A stretch of DNA of 64,000 nt from Gammaproteobacteria bacterium (GCA_021151835.1 JAGKWO010000013.1:1-64000); one strand, 5' to 3'; positions 9,208-18,353 are shown, counted from the first letter of the stretch. Made by a program: numbers and translations. Notes: generated from the sequence alone by a model not told the origin.

Positions 9208-11466
9208 TCACTTGTCGCTAACTTCTGCCTTATCCACTTTCTGGAAACCACGCGGTAATTTGTTACCGCGACGACCACGCTCACCTTTGTAGTGCTCCAG
9301 ATCGGATGCTTTCAGGGTGATGTGGCGCTTGCCTGAATAAAGCGTAAGCAACTGGCCCGGATGAATAACATTGAGGGCCACTACAAACTCTTCACGGCTT
9401 GCTACCTTGGCCCCGGGGATGCTCATGATCTTGTTGCCTTTGCCTTTGGCCAGCTCGGGTAATTCGGTTACCGGGAACACCAGCAAACGACCATCGTTAC
9501 TGACCGCCGCCAACAACGCCACTTCAGGGTTGTTAATCAATTGTGGCGGCAATACCAATGCGCCATCAGGCAATGTCAGCAAGGCTTTACCCGCTTTATT
9601 TTTACTGGCCAGATCTTCCAGCCTGGCAACAAAGCCATAACCCGCATCCGATGCAATCAACACGCGTTGGTTATCCGCGCCCATCAGCGCCCCTTCAAAG
9701 GTGGCGCCGCTCGGCGGGCTGATGCGGCCGCTCAGTGGCTCGCCCTGGCCGCGCGCCGATGGCAAATTATGTGCGGGCACCGCGTAACTGCGGCCGGTGG
9801 AATCCAGCAAAATCACGCTCTGGTTGCTCTTGCCTTGTACCGCAAATTTAAAACTGTCGCCCGCTTTATAGCTCAAACCTGCGGCATCAACCTCATGGCC
9901 TTTGGCAGCGCGAATCCAGCCCTTGTCGGAGATAACAACCGTAATCGCTTCGGCGCTAACCAATTCGGTTTCACTCAGTGCTTGCGCTTCGGCGCGCACC
10001 ACGATGGGGGAACGACGTTCATCGCCAAATTGATCCGCTACTTGCAATAATTCTTTACGCACCAGATTTTTTAATTTCACCGCTGAATCAAGAATTTTTT
10101 GTAAGCCATCGCGTTCTTTCATTAAATCATTTTGTTCTTCGCGGATTTTCATTTCTTCCAAACGTGCCAACTGGCGCAATTTGGTTTCCAGAATATATTC
10201 CGCTTGCATTTCAATTAAATTGAAACGCTTCATCAGCACCGGCTTGGGGTTTTCTTCCTCGCGGATAATACGGATAACTTCATCCACATTGAGGAATACA
10301 ATCATCAACGCCGCCAAACGCAGCAAGCGTTCTTCCACTTTTTCCAGACGGTATTGCAAACGGCGACGCGTGGTTACCGTACGGAAACTCAACCACTCGG
10401 CGAGAATTTTATTCAGTGGTTTTACCGCCGGGCGACCATCGATACCGATCATGTTCATGTTGACACGATAGGTGCGTTCAAGCTCGGTCGTTGCAAACAA
10501 ATGCTGCATGATTTGTTCAAGGTCAACGCGATTGGAGCGCGGAACGATTACCAGGCGCGTCGGATTTTCATGATCGGATTCATCGCGCAAATCCGCAACC
10601 ATCGGCAATTTTTTTGCCTGCATTTGCGCGGCGATTTGCTCAAGGATTTTTGCACCACTCACTTGGTGCGGGAGGGCGGTGATAATAATATCGCCGCCTT
10701 CTTCATCTTTTTGCCACACCGCGCGCATACGGATACTGCCGCGGCCGGTTTCGTACATTTTGATAATGTCATCGCGCGCGGAAATAATTTCCGCTTCAGT
10801 GGGCATATCCGGGCCGAGGATATGCTGGCAAAGTTCAGTCACCGTTGCGTTGGGGTTATCCAGCAAATGCACACAGGCATTGACCACTTCGCGCAAATTG
10901 TGCGGTGGAATATCTGTTGCCATACCAACTGCGATACCGGTGGTGCCGTTCAGCAGCACATTGGGCACGCGTGCGGGCAATACCATTGGCTCTTCAAGCG
11001 TGCCGTCGAAGTTGGGCTGCCAGTCAACGGTGCCCTGCCCCAATTCTTCCAGCAATACTTCGCTGTATTTGGTGAGGCGCGATTCGGTATAACGCATCGC
11101 CGCAAAGGATTTGGGATCATCAGGCGATCCCCAGTTACCCTGTCCATCAACCAGCGTGTAACGATAGGAAAATGGCTGGGCCATTAACACCATAGCTTCA
11201 TAGGATGCCGAATCACCGTGCGGATGGAATTTACCGATAACATCGCCCACGGTACGCGCGGATTTTTTGTATTTTGCACTGGCCTTTAATCCCAATTCAC
11301 TCATCGCATACACAATGCGACGCTGAACCGGTTTGAGACCGTCGCCGATATGCGGCAGCGCGCGGTCAAGAATTACATACATGGAATAATCGAGATAGGC
11401 TTTCTCGGTGTAGTCCTTAAGCGCAATGCGCTCATCGGCCTCGGGCAGGGTTATTTCGTCACTCAT
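9208..11466 (-). CDS. parC: DNA topoisomerase IV subunit A
   Basis: 752 aa, the normal length for ParC. With ParE it decatenates daughter chromosomes. The breakage-reunion domain has the catalytic Tyr126 in AAMRYTESR. The quinolone-determining segment is GKFHPHGDSASYE, with Ser86 and Glu90, the residues of susceptible wild-type enzymes. The C-terminal part (about 490-740) has the beta-pinwheel repeats of the family. ATG start at 11466 with AGGATG upstream. parE is not in the window. A LEA-type lipoprotein gene lies 88 bp upstream on the same strand. Confidence 0.97.
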   Translation of the reverse strand: MSDEITLPEADERIALKDYTEKAYLDYSMYVILDRALPHIGDGLKPVQRRIVYAMSELGLKASAKYKKSARTVGDVIGKFHPHGDSASYEAMVLMAQPFSYRYTLVDGQGNWGSPDDPKSFAAMRYTESRLTKYSEVLLEELGQGTVDWQPNFDGTLEEPMVLPARVPNVLLNGTTGIAVGMATDIPPHNLREVVNACVHLLDNPNATVTELCQHILGPDMPTEAEIISARDDIIKMYETGRGSIRMRAVWQKDEEGGDIIITALPHQVSGAKILEQIAAQMQAKKLPMVADLRDESDHENPTRLVIVPRSNRVDLEQIMQHLFATTELERTYRVNMNMIGIDGRPAVKPLNKILAEWLSFRTVTTRRRLQYRLEKVEERLLRLAALMIVFLNVDEVIRIIREEENPKPVLMKRFNLIEMQAEYILETKLRQLARLEEMKIREEQNDLMKERDGLQKILDSAVKLKNLVRKELLQVADQFGDERRSPIVVRAEAQALSETELVSAEAITVVISDKGWIRAAKGHEVDAAGLSYKAGDSFKFAVQGKSNQSVILLDSTGRSYAVPAHNLPSARGQGEPLSGRISPPSGATFEGALMGADNQRVLIASDAGYGFVARLEDLASKNKAGKALLTLPDGALVLPPQLINNPEVALLAAVSNDGRLLVFPVTELPELAKGKGNKIMSIPGAKVASREEFVVALNVIHPGQLLTLYSGKRHITLKASDLEHYKGERGRRGNKLPRGFQKVDKAEVSDK

Positions 11467-11554
11467 TTAACATCCTGATAAAACAAAATTCAGATTAATT
11501 CGTTTAACTGCAAATGGTCCGGGAACCATCAGTAATTATTTTTTTTGCGCGTGA

Positions 11555-12046
11555 TTATTTGCCGGTCGCAAGCGGGATCGCACCTTTTTCATTAACGCGC
11601 AGTGTGGGCAACCAGGCACTAAAATCCAGTTTTGCGGAGAAATTATAATTCACTTCTTCGCGCACACCGGTGCGGCTAAAATGTTCGAGCAAGCGCACCA
11701 GTTGAATTACATTTGCGCTTACGACGACCTTCACTGGCGTTTCTTTATAAGCGGTTAATACTGGCAGCTCATTGCTTACACCGCTCAGCACATCAAAATT
11801 TTCAATGCCCACCGTATAGGAAATTCCGCGCAAGGATAAATCGCGATCATTGGGGTTGGCGATGAGCAAACTGACTTCGATCGGTTGGGTAAATCCCTGG
11901 GCAGGCAGGAGTTGCAACCCGGCAACTTTTACCGTAGGTTGCTCCAGCTTTGGCTGTAAATTGGCGCAACTTGCGAGCAATAAACAAATAGTTATAAAAA
12001 AAAGCTTATTCCATACCAATGATAAATTTGAAGAAATTTTAGCCAT
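11555..12046 (-). CDS. LEA type 2 (WHy domain) lipoprotein
   Basis: 163 aa. A hydrophobic N-terminal segment ends in LLASC (Cys about 27), a lipobox, so it is a predicted lipoprotein. Residues 40-155 read as a WHy/LEA14-like beta-sandwich: PIEVSLLIANPNDRDLSLRGISY is the characteristic strand with NPN, followed by P-V-K-V-V-V strands. Family members are envelope proteins of unknown or stress-related role. It is upstream of parC on the same strand. Confidence 0.75.
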   Translation of the reverse strand: MAKISSNLSLVWNKLFFITICLLLASCANLQPKLEQPTVKVAGLQLLPAQGFTQPIEVSLLIANPNDRDLSLRGISYTVGIENFDVLSGVSNELPVLTAYKETPVKVVVSANVIQLVRLLEHFSRTGVREEVNYNFSAKLDFSAWLPTLRVNEKGAIPLATGK

Positions 12047-12352
12047 TTTTGTACGTTTCCTGAAAAATATGTGCCTGATAATAACCTTATAAACCGAAAA
12101 CTGTGAATTAGCCGCACCTGCGGTGTAACAACTCTGTGATCTAATCCGCTCGCTTTTAACTGGCTAATCTTCTTTGGGTGCAACCCAACAAGCACCGTAA
12201 AATAATGATCCACCCGGACACCGCATTTTCGTGAAAGGACAAGCCAGGTTTTTATGTTTTTACATCCCGCCCTGCGGGCAGTTGCCGGATTGGCATACTG
12301 CATTTTTTACCATTGATGGTCAGCTTATCAGTGTTATTACCTTGACTGATGT
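12047..12352. other. Intergenic region without a recognised gene
   Basis: 306 bp between divergent genes. It presumably holds both promoters, but I could not fix convincing -35/-10 pairs. A short GC-rich inverted repeat (cccgccctgcggg) lies near 12267. Open frames here have no start site or family likeness. Confidence 0.4.
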
Positions 12353-12727
12353 ATGTTGAACTCACCGCAAAAACAATTAATTAATCCGGATGATTTGCTG
12401 GGTAGCCGTGAAATCCGCTTTCATGACCGGCGCGAATCCCACTACCCGCACCTCATGCGCTTGAGTGCGGACTTTAATTTTTCCGTGCTGCAATTACAGC
12501 GCAAAATATTCAGTCATCTATCGCGTAAAATGGTTCCCGGCCAACTGGAGTTTGTCCTGGCACTGCACGATGAAACCACTCATTACTGGTATAGCGTGTC
12601 GCCCGGGGTCGAGAGCCTTAAACAGTTGAACGACTATTGCAAAACCCATGAAATTGATTTGCTACACATGTATTTAATTGGCGATGACGGGGATGATCAG
12701 GATGTATCGCACGAAGCCTTTTATTAA
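12353..12727 (+). CDS. Hypothetical protein, 124 aa
   Basis: 124 aa, soluble, with no signal peptide or membrane segment. It is rich in His and charged residues, with a central helix (LMRLSADFNFSVLQLQRKIF) and an acidic end (GDDGDDQD). I do not recognise the family. There is no clear ribosome binding site before the ATG at 12353. The codon use looks like that of the neighbours and the frame is the only long one in this stretch, so it is probably real. It converges with the DUF2750 gene. Confidence 0.6.
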   Translation: MLNSPQKQLINPDDLLGSREIRFHDRRESHYPHLMRLSADFNFSVLQLQRKIFSHLSRKMVPGQLEFVLALHDETTHYWYSVSPGVESLKQLNDYCKTHEIDLLHMYLIGDDGDDQDVSHEAFY

Positions 12728-12753
12728 CAAATTGTGGTGGGACAGGTGATGTT

Positions 12754-13137
12754 TTAATCACCCATCTCCGCTTCAAACTCTTCGAGTAAATCAAGCGGTT
12801 CTATTTCTTCACCGTCGAGTTCTTCATTCCAGTTGATGCCCACCAGCAAAACATCTTCATGCATACCGGGCAGCCAATCCTCCAGGAATTCCTCCAGGTC
12901 CACCGGCACCGGGTGATAATTTTTCCAGTCATCCACGCAATGTGTGCGGGCAAACGACTCTTGCGACCAGAATGGTATTACATCCACATCGTCATGATCT
13001 TCCGAGGCGCTCAGCGCCCAGCCATCCGGCCCTTGCAATCCCCACACACAGCCCAGCTCCATCGCTTCCACAATAAAGCGGTCAAGGTTTTCGGCGGGAT
13101 CATCGCCCAGGGGTTCAATTGCGGTAGTGTCGTTCAT
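12754..13137 (-). CDS. DUF2750 domain protein
   Basis: 127 aa, small and acidic. GCVWGLQGPDGWALSASED near residues 33-51 and VIPFWSQESFA followed by DWKNYHP fit the DUF2750 pattern, whose role is unknown. The start follows AAAGGC. It is the last gene of a tight minus-strand run with the YgjP-type metallopeptidase (30 bp upstream) and the metallo-beta-lactamase fold hydrolase. Confidence 0.75.
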   Translation of the reverse strand: MNDTTAIEPLGDDPAENLDRFIVEAMELGCVWGLQGPDGWALSASEDHDDVDVIPFWSQESFARTHCVDDWKNYHPVPVDLEEFLEDWLPGMHEDVLLVGINWNEELDGEEIEPLDLLEEFEAEMGD

Positions 13138-13167
13138 GCTGTTTGCCTTTGGAGTTTTGCTTTCGGA

Positions 13168-13905
13168 TTACAAACACAGCCGTGCGCCATTGGCTTTGAG
13201 CCAGGCCCTGTCAGTTTTGCAGCTGGGGCAGAGGCTGGTAACCAATGCCCAGAAATCGGCGCTGTGGTTCTGGTGGCGCAGGTGGCTGACTTCGTGGGCG
13301 ACAAGATAATCGACAATAGCTTCCGGGGCTAGCAGTATCTGCCAGTTATATTGGATTGCGCCTTTGCTGGTGCAATGCCCCCATTTGGAGCGAGTGGCCC
13401 GCACGTTTACCGAGCTGAATACTAAACCGGCACGTGCACATAGCTCGGCTGTTTTGCGGGTAAGGATATGCAGCGCCTGTTGCTGGTACCAACGCGCCAG
13501 CAAGGCGCGGATTTGTTCCTGATCGCCAGCGCGTACCCGCGTCGATAAAATAAGATGCAAATCCTGCCCCACCCGCGCTACTGCCGCGCGCGCACCGCGC
13601 CCCAATACCAGCTGCAAGGTTTCATCCATAAATGCTATACGTGTGCCCTGGGCGTAAACCGGGGTGGAGGGCAATGAACCGATTAATGTTTGTTGCTCGG
13701 CGATTTTGGCCCTTACCCAGGCCGCTTTCTGTTGCAGGAAGGCGAGCAAAAACGTTTTGGCGGTATTGAGCGGGGCGCGAATCACAACCCTGGCGGCGCG
13801 AACCTCAATACTTACCGTGCGCCGGCGTGCCGAACGGGCGATGGTAAATTCAAATCCCAATTCCGCATCGGGCGAATTTTTCTTGAGACCGATAACTTCA
13901 TCCAT
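13168..13905 (-). CDS. YgjP/DUF45-type metallopeptidase
   Basis: 245 aa. The zinc site HEVSH is at residues 204-208, with a third ligand likely in NHSADFW (about 213-219). The preceding RSKWGHC and P-E-A-I-V-D-Y-L-V motifs are those of the YgjP-like family (WLM/M48 superfamily). No signal peptide, so cytoplasmic. Physiological substrate unknown. Only 5 bp separate it from the upstream hydrolase gene, so the two are almost certainly co-transcribed. Confidence 0.85.
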   Translation of the reverse strand: MDEVIGLKKNSPDAELGFEFTIARSARRRTVSIEVRAARVVIRAPLNTAKTFLLAFLQQKAAWVRAKIAEQQTLIGSLPSTPVYAQGTRIAFMDETLQLVLGRGARAAVARVGQDLHLILSTRVRAGDQEQIRALLARWYQQQALHILTRKTAELCARAGLVFSSVNVRATRSKWGHCTSKGAIQYNWQILLAPEAIVDYLVAHEVSHLRHQNHSADFWALVTSLCPSCKTDRAWLKANGARLCL

Positions 13906-13910
13906 CGCGT

Positions 13911-14558
13911 TTAACCAAAATTTTTATCGGCAACGAACGGGTTGGTCGCCCGCTCTTGCCCGAGCGTGGACATGGGGCCATGGCCGGGAATAAAACGCAC
14001 CTCATCCCCCAACGGAAAAACCCGCGTGCGAATGGCATTGATCAAATCGGCGTGATTGCCGCGCGGGAAATCCGTGCGCCCGATAGAACCTTTAAACAAT
14101 ACATCGCCCACCAGCGCCAACCCGGAGGCGCGATGGAAGAAAATCACATGGCCCGGTGTGTGGCCCGGGCAATGCAACACCTCGAGCACCTCACGCCCCA
14201 GGTTAACCCTATCACCGTGGTTCAATAATTGGGTGGGCTGGAAATTATCGACCGGGGCAAACCCCATCATTTGGGTTTGTTGTGGCAAGAGGTTGATCCA
14301 GAAGAGGTCATCCGCATGCGGGCCAATAACCGGCAGATCCAGCAATTTCACTAACGCAGCGGTACCGCCAACATGGTCGAGATGGCCGTGGGTAAGCAGG
14401 ATTTTGGTGAGGGTCACACCGTGTGATGTTACGGCGGCCAGGATTCGGTCGGTATCGCCACCCGGATCAACAACGGCGGCTTCACGGGTTTGATCGCACC
14501 ACAGCAAAGTGCAATTTTGTTGGTAGTGGGTAACGGGGATAATCTGGTAATGCAGCAC
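13911..14558 (-). CDS. Metallo-beta-lactamase fold hydrolase, glyoxalase II-like
   Basis: 215 aa. The metal-binding motif THGHLDH is at residues 56-62; further ligands lie in HCPGHTPGH, VGDVLFKGSIGRTDF and IPGHGPMS. The size and these motifs match the short GloC/YcbL-type hydrolases, which cleave S-lactoylglutathione or related thioesters. The exact substrate is inferred. First gene of a minus-strand unit with the YgjP-type peptidase and DUF2750. Confidence 0.88.
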   Translation of the reverse strand: MLHYQIIPVTHYQQNCTLLWCDQTREAAVVDPGGDTDRILAAVTSHGVTLTKILLTHGHLDHVGGTAALVKLLDLPVIGPHADDLFWINLLPQQTQMMGFAPVDNFQPTQLLNHGDRVNLGREVLEVLHCPGHTPGHVIFFHRASGLALVGDVLFKGSIGRTDFPRGNHADLINAIRTRVFPLGDEVRFIPGHGPMSTLGQERATNPFVADKNFG

Positions 14559-14638
14559 AGTTGGACCTCGCGCTTATCGAGGCCGCCAAGATACCACAGC
14601 TAACGTATACGCATGAGCCGAGTGGCTTATCAAATAAA

Positions 14639-15262
14639 TCAATAGAAACCCAGGGTGTAACCCTGGCGAGCGATATACACCGAGGTCATCCCTACTTCCA
14701 TCCGGCGGGCGATGGACGCTTCGGCTTTTAATGTTCCATCGCGGAAATTATCCAGCGCGTTATAGAACATCGCCGTGAAATAGTCGGCATCGGTATCGCG
14801 GGGAGTAAATACTTCAATACGGCACATGCTGGTGCGGCAACTGATCGTGTTAACACTGACGCGCGCCAGGCCTTTGTGGGAAGCAAACATGTCGCGCAGG
14901 GATGCCTCATAAACGCTGGCCCACGCGGTATCGATCAGCTCCGCCTCAAACAGGTTGGTGGCTTTCTCGTAGACGTTGTTTTCCTTGCGAAAAACCGCCT
15001 GGCGCGCGGCTTCAGGTTCGAGCCCGACAACAGGCATTACGGTTTCCGGCGCCGCGGTTTCCCTCGTGGATGGCGGCAATTGATCGCGAATCGGTGCTGG
15101 TTGGCTAACCGGCTTGCTCACCGGTGCCGGAGCCTTGATGGGATGAAGCTGGATCGCTGGCACATGCCGCTGGTTATCCAGATAAAGACCTGTCACCAGG
15201 ATTGGTAACAACAGAACGCCCCCCCAAAGCGGTAATTTGGTTTTTACAGCGTGCAGATTCAC
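14639..15262 (-). CDS. Hypothetical membrane-anchored protein with C-x4-C motif
   Basis: 207 aa. One N-terminal membrane segment (about 11-27) is followed by a Pro-rich stretch (about 38-80) and a soluble C-terminal domain. That domain contains SCRTSMCRIEVF (about 143-154), a Cys pair next to a beta strand. I have seen this arrangement in uncharacterised proteobacterial proteins but cannot name a family. Probably periplasmic-facing. It lies downstream of the LPMO gene, beyond a strong hairpin. Confidence 0.65.
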   Translation of the reverse strand: MNLHAVKTKLPLWGGVLLLPILVTGLYLDNQRHVPAIQLHPIKAPAPVSKPVSQPAPIRDQLPPSTRETAAPETVMPVVGLEPEAARQAVFRKENNVYEKATNLFEAELIDTAWASVYEASLRDMFASHKGLARVSVNTISCRTSMCRIEVFTPRDTDADYFTAMFYNALDNFRDGTLKAEASIARRMEVGMTSVYIARQGYTLGFY

Positions 15263-15313
15263 AGCAACACCTCACTTGTCCTAATGCTTGCCCAAAACTT
15301 ACTCAAAGATGGG

Positions 15314-15341
15314 AACCCCTGGCGGCAACCCGCCAGGGGTT
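15314..15341 (-). terminator. Hairpin after the LPMO gene
   Basis: The arms AACCCCTGGCGG (15314-15325) and CCGCCAGGGGTT (15330-15341) form a perfect 12-bp stem with a 4-base loop just after the LPMO stop. On the minus strand it is followed by CCCATCTTT rather than a long T-run, so termination may be incomplete. Confidence 0.7.
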
Positions 15342-15348
15342 TATACCG

Positions 15349-16374
15349 TTAACGCGGCGCGTCGCACGTTACCTGACCGACGCAAGTCTGGCTATTCTCA
15401 TTGCCCCAACCTGTGGTCTGGTTCTTACAGATTGGCACCTGCCATCCATACCAGTTGCAAGAAGCCGTATTTCCCACCGAGGATGCCGCCCGGCTGGACG
15501 AGCTGGGAGCTACACTCGAACGGCTGGAAGAGCTGGGGACTACGCTTGAACGACTGGAAGAACTGGGGACTACGCTTGAACGGCTCGACGAGCCGGGAAC
15601 CACACTCGAGCGGCTGGATGAACCGGGCACCACGCTGGAACGGCTCGATGAAGTCGCCGGTGTTGAACTGGTATTGCCGCCACCACCGATCTGCACATCG
15701 ATACAACCGTGGAACCGCTCATAGGTTGGCGGTTCGCGGCCCCACTCGGCGTAAATCACATGGCGACCGGTGCGCGACGGAACGGTACAGGTGGTGTGAA
15801 TGTGGGCGCTGGCTTTATCAGCGCGCACATTTGGGTAAGCGCCCGGATTGTCGTCGTTGTAAGGAAGGTCGCAGAACGGCTGGTCCTCAAAGTCAGCCCA
15901 GGTCAGCTCCTTACCTACCTGATACACAAATCCCGGTTTGGTAATCCAGTAGCGGAAATCCGAGGTGTCATCAAAGTGTGGGCCGTTACTGATATCCCAT
16001 GAGAACGTCAACGTACCGGAATTGATGTTATTGACGGGCCAGTTGATGGAATTGTCCCAGGGCGTCTTGCCACCCTTCCAGGTTTCACTGTCAAATCCGC
16101 ACACATTCTTGGTGACCGGCCCTAATACCTTGCGGCCCTGGTGATGGTTGAGCACGCTCATATAGGAGTAGCCGCCGTTGGGATCAGACGCAAATGCATC
16201 GCCGCAGACCGGGTATTTGGCGACACCATTAGCGACTTCATCGGGCTTGGTTACCTTGCCGCAGAAATAGTTGCGTGCGCCGGGGCTATCGACAAACCCG
16301 TGGCCAAAGGTAACGGCGGAAAACATCAGCAACATCGCGCCCAGTCCGCTTTTTTGGATAACGTTCTTATTCAT
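15349..16374 (-). CDS. AA10 lytic polysaccharide monooxygenase with CBM10
   Basis: 341 aa. Signal cleavage after Gly24 would expose His25, the obligatory N-terminal ligand of the copper histidine brace. The second brace His is His133 in SNGPHFDDTSD, and the axial-side aromatic is Phe221 in ERFHGCIDV. The AA10 domain spans 25-229, a Ser/Val/Pro linker 234-300 and a CBM10 module 306-338 (CNWYGWQVPIC...GWGNENSQTC). The product oxidises glycosidic bonds in crystalline polysaccharide. The cellulose-active type is likely because AA10-CBM10 is the arrangement of the Cellvibrio japonicus cellulose-oxidising enzyme, but regioselectivity is not shown by sequence. Possible LacI-type operators lie upstream at 16661-16724. 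Confidence 0.95.
   Translation of the reverse strand: MNKNVIQKSGLGAMLLMFSAVTFGHGFVDSPGARNYFCGKVTKPDEVANGVAKYPVCGDAFASDPNGGYSYMSVLNHHQGRKVLGPVTKNVCGFDSETWKGGKTPWDNSINWPVNNINSGTLTFSWDISNGPHFDDTSDFRYWITKPGFVYQVGKELTWADFEDQPFCDLPYNDDNPGAYPNVRADKASAHIHTTCTVPSRTGRHVIYAEWGREPPTYERFHGCIDVQIGGGGNTSSTPATSSSRSSVVPGSSSRSSVVPGSSSRSSVVPSSSSRSSVVPSSSSRSSVAPSSSSRAASSVGNTASCNWYGWQVPICKNQTTGWGNENSQTCVGQVTCDAPR
15500..15649 (-). repeat. 30-bp tandem repeat in the LPMO linker
   Basis: Five consecutive 30-bp units, each encoding a 10-residue SSSRSSVVPG/S-like block. Copies differ by a few silent or conservative changes. They form the flexible linker between catalytic domain and CBM10. Confidence 0.9.
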
Positions 16375-16794
16375 TATTCACACTCCTTCACTTAACCGGA
16401 TAGAGAAGAAAAGATTCCGCTCGGGAACCAAATAACCTCCGGAAACCTGCCGTGGGAAACTGCAAGTAATTCAAGCAATGGACGAACTACCTGTGAAAGC
16501 CGCGAGGGCTTTTAGCTGGAATTACTTATCCACAATACGACGCCACTACAGCAACAAATTTGCCGGAGAGATTAACTTCCTCGGTAGTCCTGGCGTGCTT
16601 ATGAACTGCAAAATCATCAGAGAGAAGCAGCGCTATTATTATTTTTTAAATGTTCACCACTGTAACCGGTGCACAAGTAGACAACCGAGCGGGTCGAGTT
16701 TTGCCCCTCAGAGACAGCGCTGTCAAATTGTTAAAAACAATACACCTGATCAATAAAATGAATTCGTATACCAACAAAGCGCCATAAAAAAGAT
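16375..16794 (-). promoter_or_regulatory. LPMO upstream region with LacI/GalR-like palindromes
   Basis: 420 bp without a credible gene, upstream of the LPMO (start 16374, CTCC-type site at 16381-16386). GACAGCGCTGTC at 16713-16724 is a perfect 12-bp palindrome with the central CG usual in LacI-family operators. TGTAACCGGTGCACA at 16661-16675 is an imperfect GalR-like palindrome. Both lie about 290-350 bp from the start codon, far for a simple repressor site. The regulator is unknown. Confidence 0.45.
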
Positions 16795-17181
16795 TTAACC
16801 GCCAGATGAGTAGGACGATGATGATTTAACTGACGAAACAGCAAAAACACCGGTGTAATTGGCTCCATTCACAGTTCCATCCAACAACACTTTTACATAA
16901 ATCGTTTGCTTTTCCTGCGGGTTGTCAACACGGACAATATAGTAGCCAAGTTTATTTTCGTGAATTTTGGCGTCATCTTCCGTGAGCGTTGCCCAGCTCG
17001 CCGGTAGTTGCCCCACCTCAAATGGCGATGGTTTAATCGAATAGTCTTTAAGGGTTTTCAGGCTGATGTCGAGCGCTGCTTTTATCGATACCGGGCCATG
17101 CTCATGCCCTTCGTGTCCATAGCTCGCCCCTGCCAGCAGGCTGGCAAAAGCAAACATCGCCACATGCAATAAATATTTCAT
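16795..17181 (-). CDS. Exported DUF6488-like small protein
   Basis: 128 aa from the ATG at 17181, chosen over a 30-residue longer frame because GGAG precedes it and a clean signal peptide (about 1-22) follows. The mature protein starts HEGHEHGPVS, a His-rich metal-binding-type segment. It has the layout of DUF6488 proteins: an Ala-rich helix, SWATLTEDDAK and a strand IYVKVLLDG. It ends in a Ser-rich tail. Function unknown; the His-rich start suggests periplasmic metal binding. It diverges from psd. Confidence 0.7.
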   Translation of the reverse strand: MKYLLHVAMFAFASLLAGASYGHEGHEHGPVSIKAALDISLKTLKDYSIKPSPFEVGQLPASWATLTEDDAKIHENKLGYYIVRVDNPQEKQTIYVKVLLDGTVNGANYTGVFAVSSVKSSSSYSSGG

Positions 17182-17405
17182 TAAGGACTCCGGATTATTT
17201 TCAGGAATGGATTTTCGAATTGCGCACAATTTGTACACGGTGTATTCGAGCAGACATAACCGCTTTTGCATAGGGCAGGTGTAGCAAGTTTCACGCGCAC
17301 CTTTCCCACGCGTAACCCGCAGAGTTTGCTACACTGCGGCCCGGTTTTGCGACACTCGATCAATCACCTGAATTTGACACTGGCCGCTTAGGAATTTTGT
17401 TACGC

Positions 17406-18257
17406 ATGAATCCTCGTATTTTTATCGGTTTGCAACATCTGGTTCCACAACACGCACTGTCCCGTGCCGCAGGTTGGCTGGCCAGTACCCGGACACCCTT
17501 TATTAAAAACACCTTTATCAAATGGTTTGTGAAACGCTATCAGGTCGATATGAGTTTCGCGATGGAAGAAAACCCGCTCGCCTACAGTTGCTTCAATGAT
17601 TTCTTTACCCGTGGCTTAAAACCGGGAGCGCGTCCGATTGATGCGCACAGCAACTCTATTGTTTGCCCGGCCGACGGGGCCATCAGCCAGCTTGGTGACA
17701 TCATCGATGGAAAAATTTTCCAGGCCAAAGGCCAGGATTACACTGCACTCGAATTGCTCGGCGGCGATGAAGCGCTCGCGGCGGAATTCGCGGGCGGCAA
17801 GTTCGCAACCGTGTATTTATCGCCACGCGATTACCACCGCGTGCATATGCCCTTCGGAGGCAAATTGCGCAGCATGATCAGCGTTCCGGGCGAATTATTT
17901 TCGGTGAATACCGTAACCGCTGAAAATGTACCGCGCTTGTTTTCACGCAACGAACGCGCGGTTGCGATTTTCGATACCGATATTGGCCCCATGGCCGTGG
18001 TATTGGTTGGCGCGATGATTGTGGCCGGTATCGAAACGGTGTGGGATGGCCAGATCGCGCCCTTTGCCAGCCGCGATATCGCCACATCCAATTATCCCTA
18101 TCAAAATATCATCCTGAATAAAGGCGATGAAATGGGCCGCTTTAAACTCGGGTCTACTGCGGTAGTGTTATTCGCCAATAATAAAATGCAGTGGGATAAA
18201 ACGTTTGTCGCGGGAACGCCAACCAAAATGGGCGAAGCCATGGGCCAAACCCTTTAA
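17406..18257 (+). CDS. psd: Phosphatidylserine decarboxylase proenzyme
   Basis: 283 aa from the ATG at 17406; a TTG at 17397 in frame is also possible because TAGGA lies at 17389-17393. The enzyme makes phosphatidylethanolamine from phosphatidylserine at the inner membrane. The self-cleavage site LGST is near residue 249, where Ser becomes the pyruvoyl group. YLSPRDYHRVHMP supplies the conserved catalytic His and Asp region, and CPADG and FFTR are also present. Length and motifs are those of the bacterial family. Confidence 0.95.
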   Translation: MNPRIFIGLQHLVPQHALSRAAGWLASTRTPFIKNTFIKWFVKRYQVDMSFAMEENPLAYSCFNDFFTRGLKPGARPIDAHSNSIVCPADGAISQLGDIIDGKIFQAKGQDYTALELLGGDEALAAEFAGGKFATVYLSPRDYHRVHMPFGGKLRSMISVPGELFSVNTVTAENVPRLFSRNERAVAIFDTDIGPMAVVLVGAMIVAGIETVWDGQIAPFASRDIATSNYPYQNIILNKGDEMGRFKLGSTAVVLFANNKMQWDKTFVAGTPTKMGEAMGQTL

Positions 18258-18277
18258 GTTTTTTACCGCGTTGTTTA

Positions 18278-18353
18278 TTTCCGGAATTGGATTAGTGACC
18301 TGGTTGACTGTAACGAGCTGACTGTAACGATAGGAAACGATCAATTCCGGAAA
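18278..18353. repeat. 76-bp inverted-repeat element with internal direct repeats
   Basis: TTTCCGGAATTG (18278-18289) and CAATTCCGGAAA (18342-18353) are perfect inverted repeats. Between them TGACTGTAACGA occurs twice (18305-18316 and 18319-18330). It lies just after psd and may be a small mobile-element remnant or an unusual transcription end. Confidence 0.6.

Noticed and set aside
10354..11187. Long plus-strand ORF of 277 codons
   Set aside because: Lies wholly antisense to parC, which has complete family motifs; the translation is His/Phe-rich mirror sequence without a start site.
15500..15649. Possible CRISPR array from regularly spaced repeats
   Set aside because: The repeats are directly adjacent without spacers and encode the Ser-rich linker in frame.
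16478..16756. Plus-strand ORF of 92 codons upstream of the LPMO
   Set aside because: No ribosome site, no likeness to a family, and it covers operator-like palindromes.
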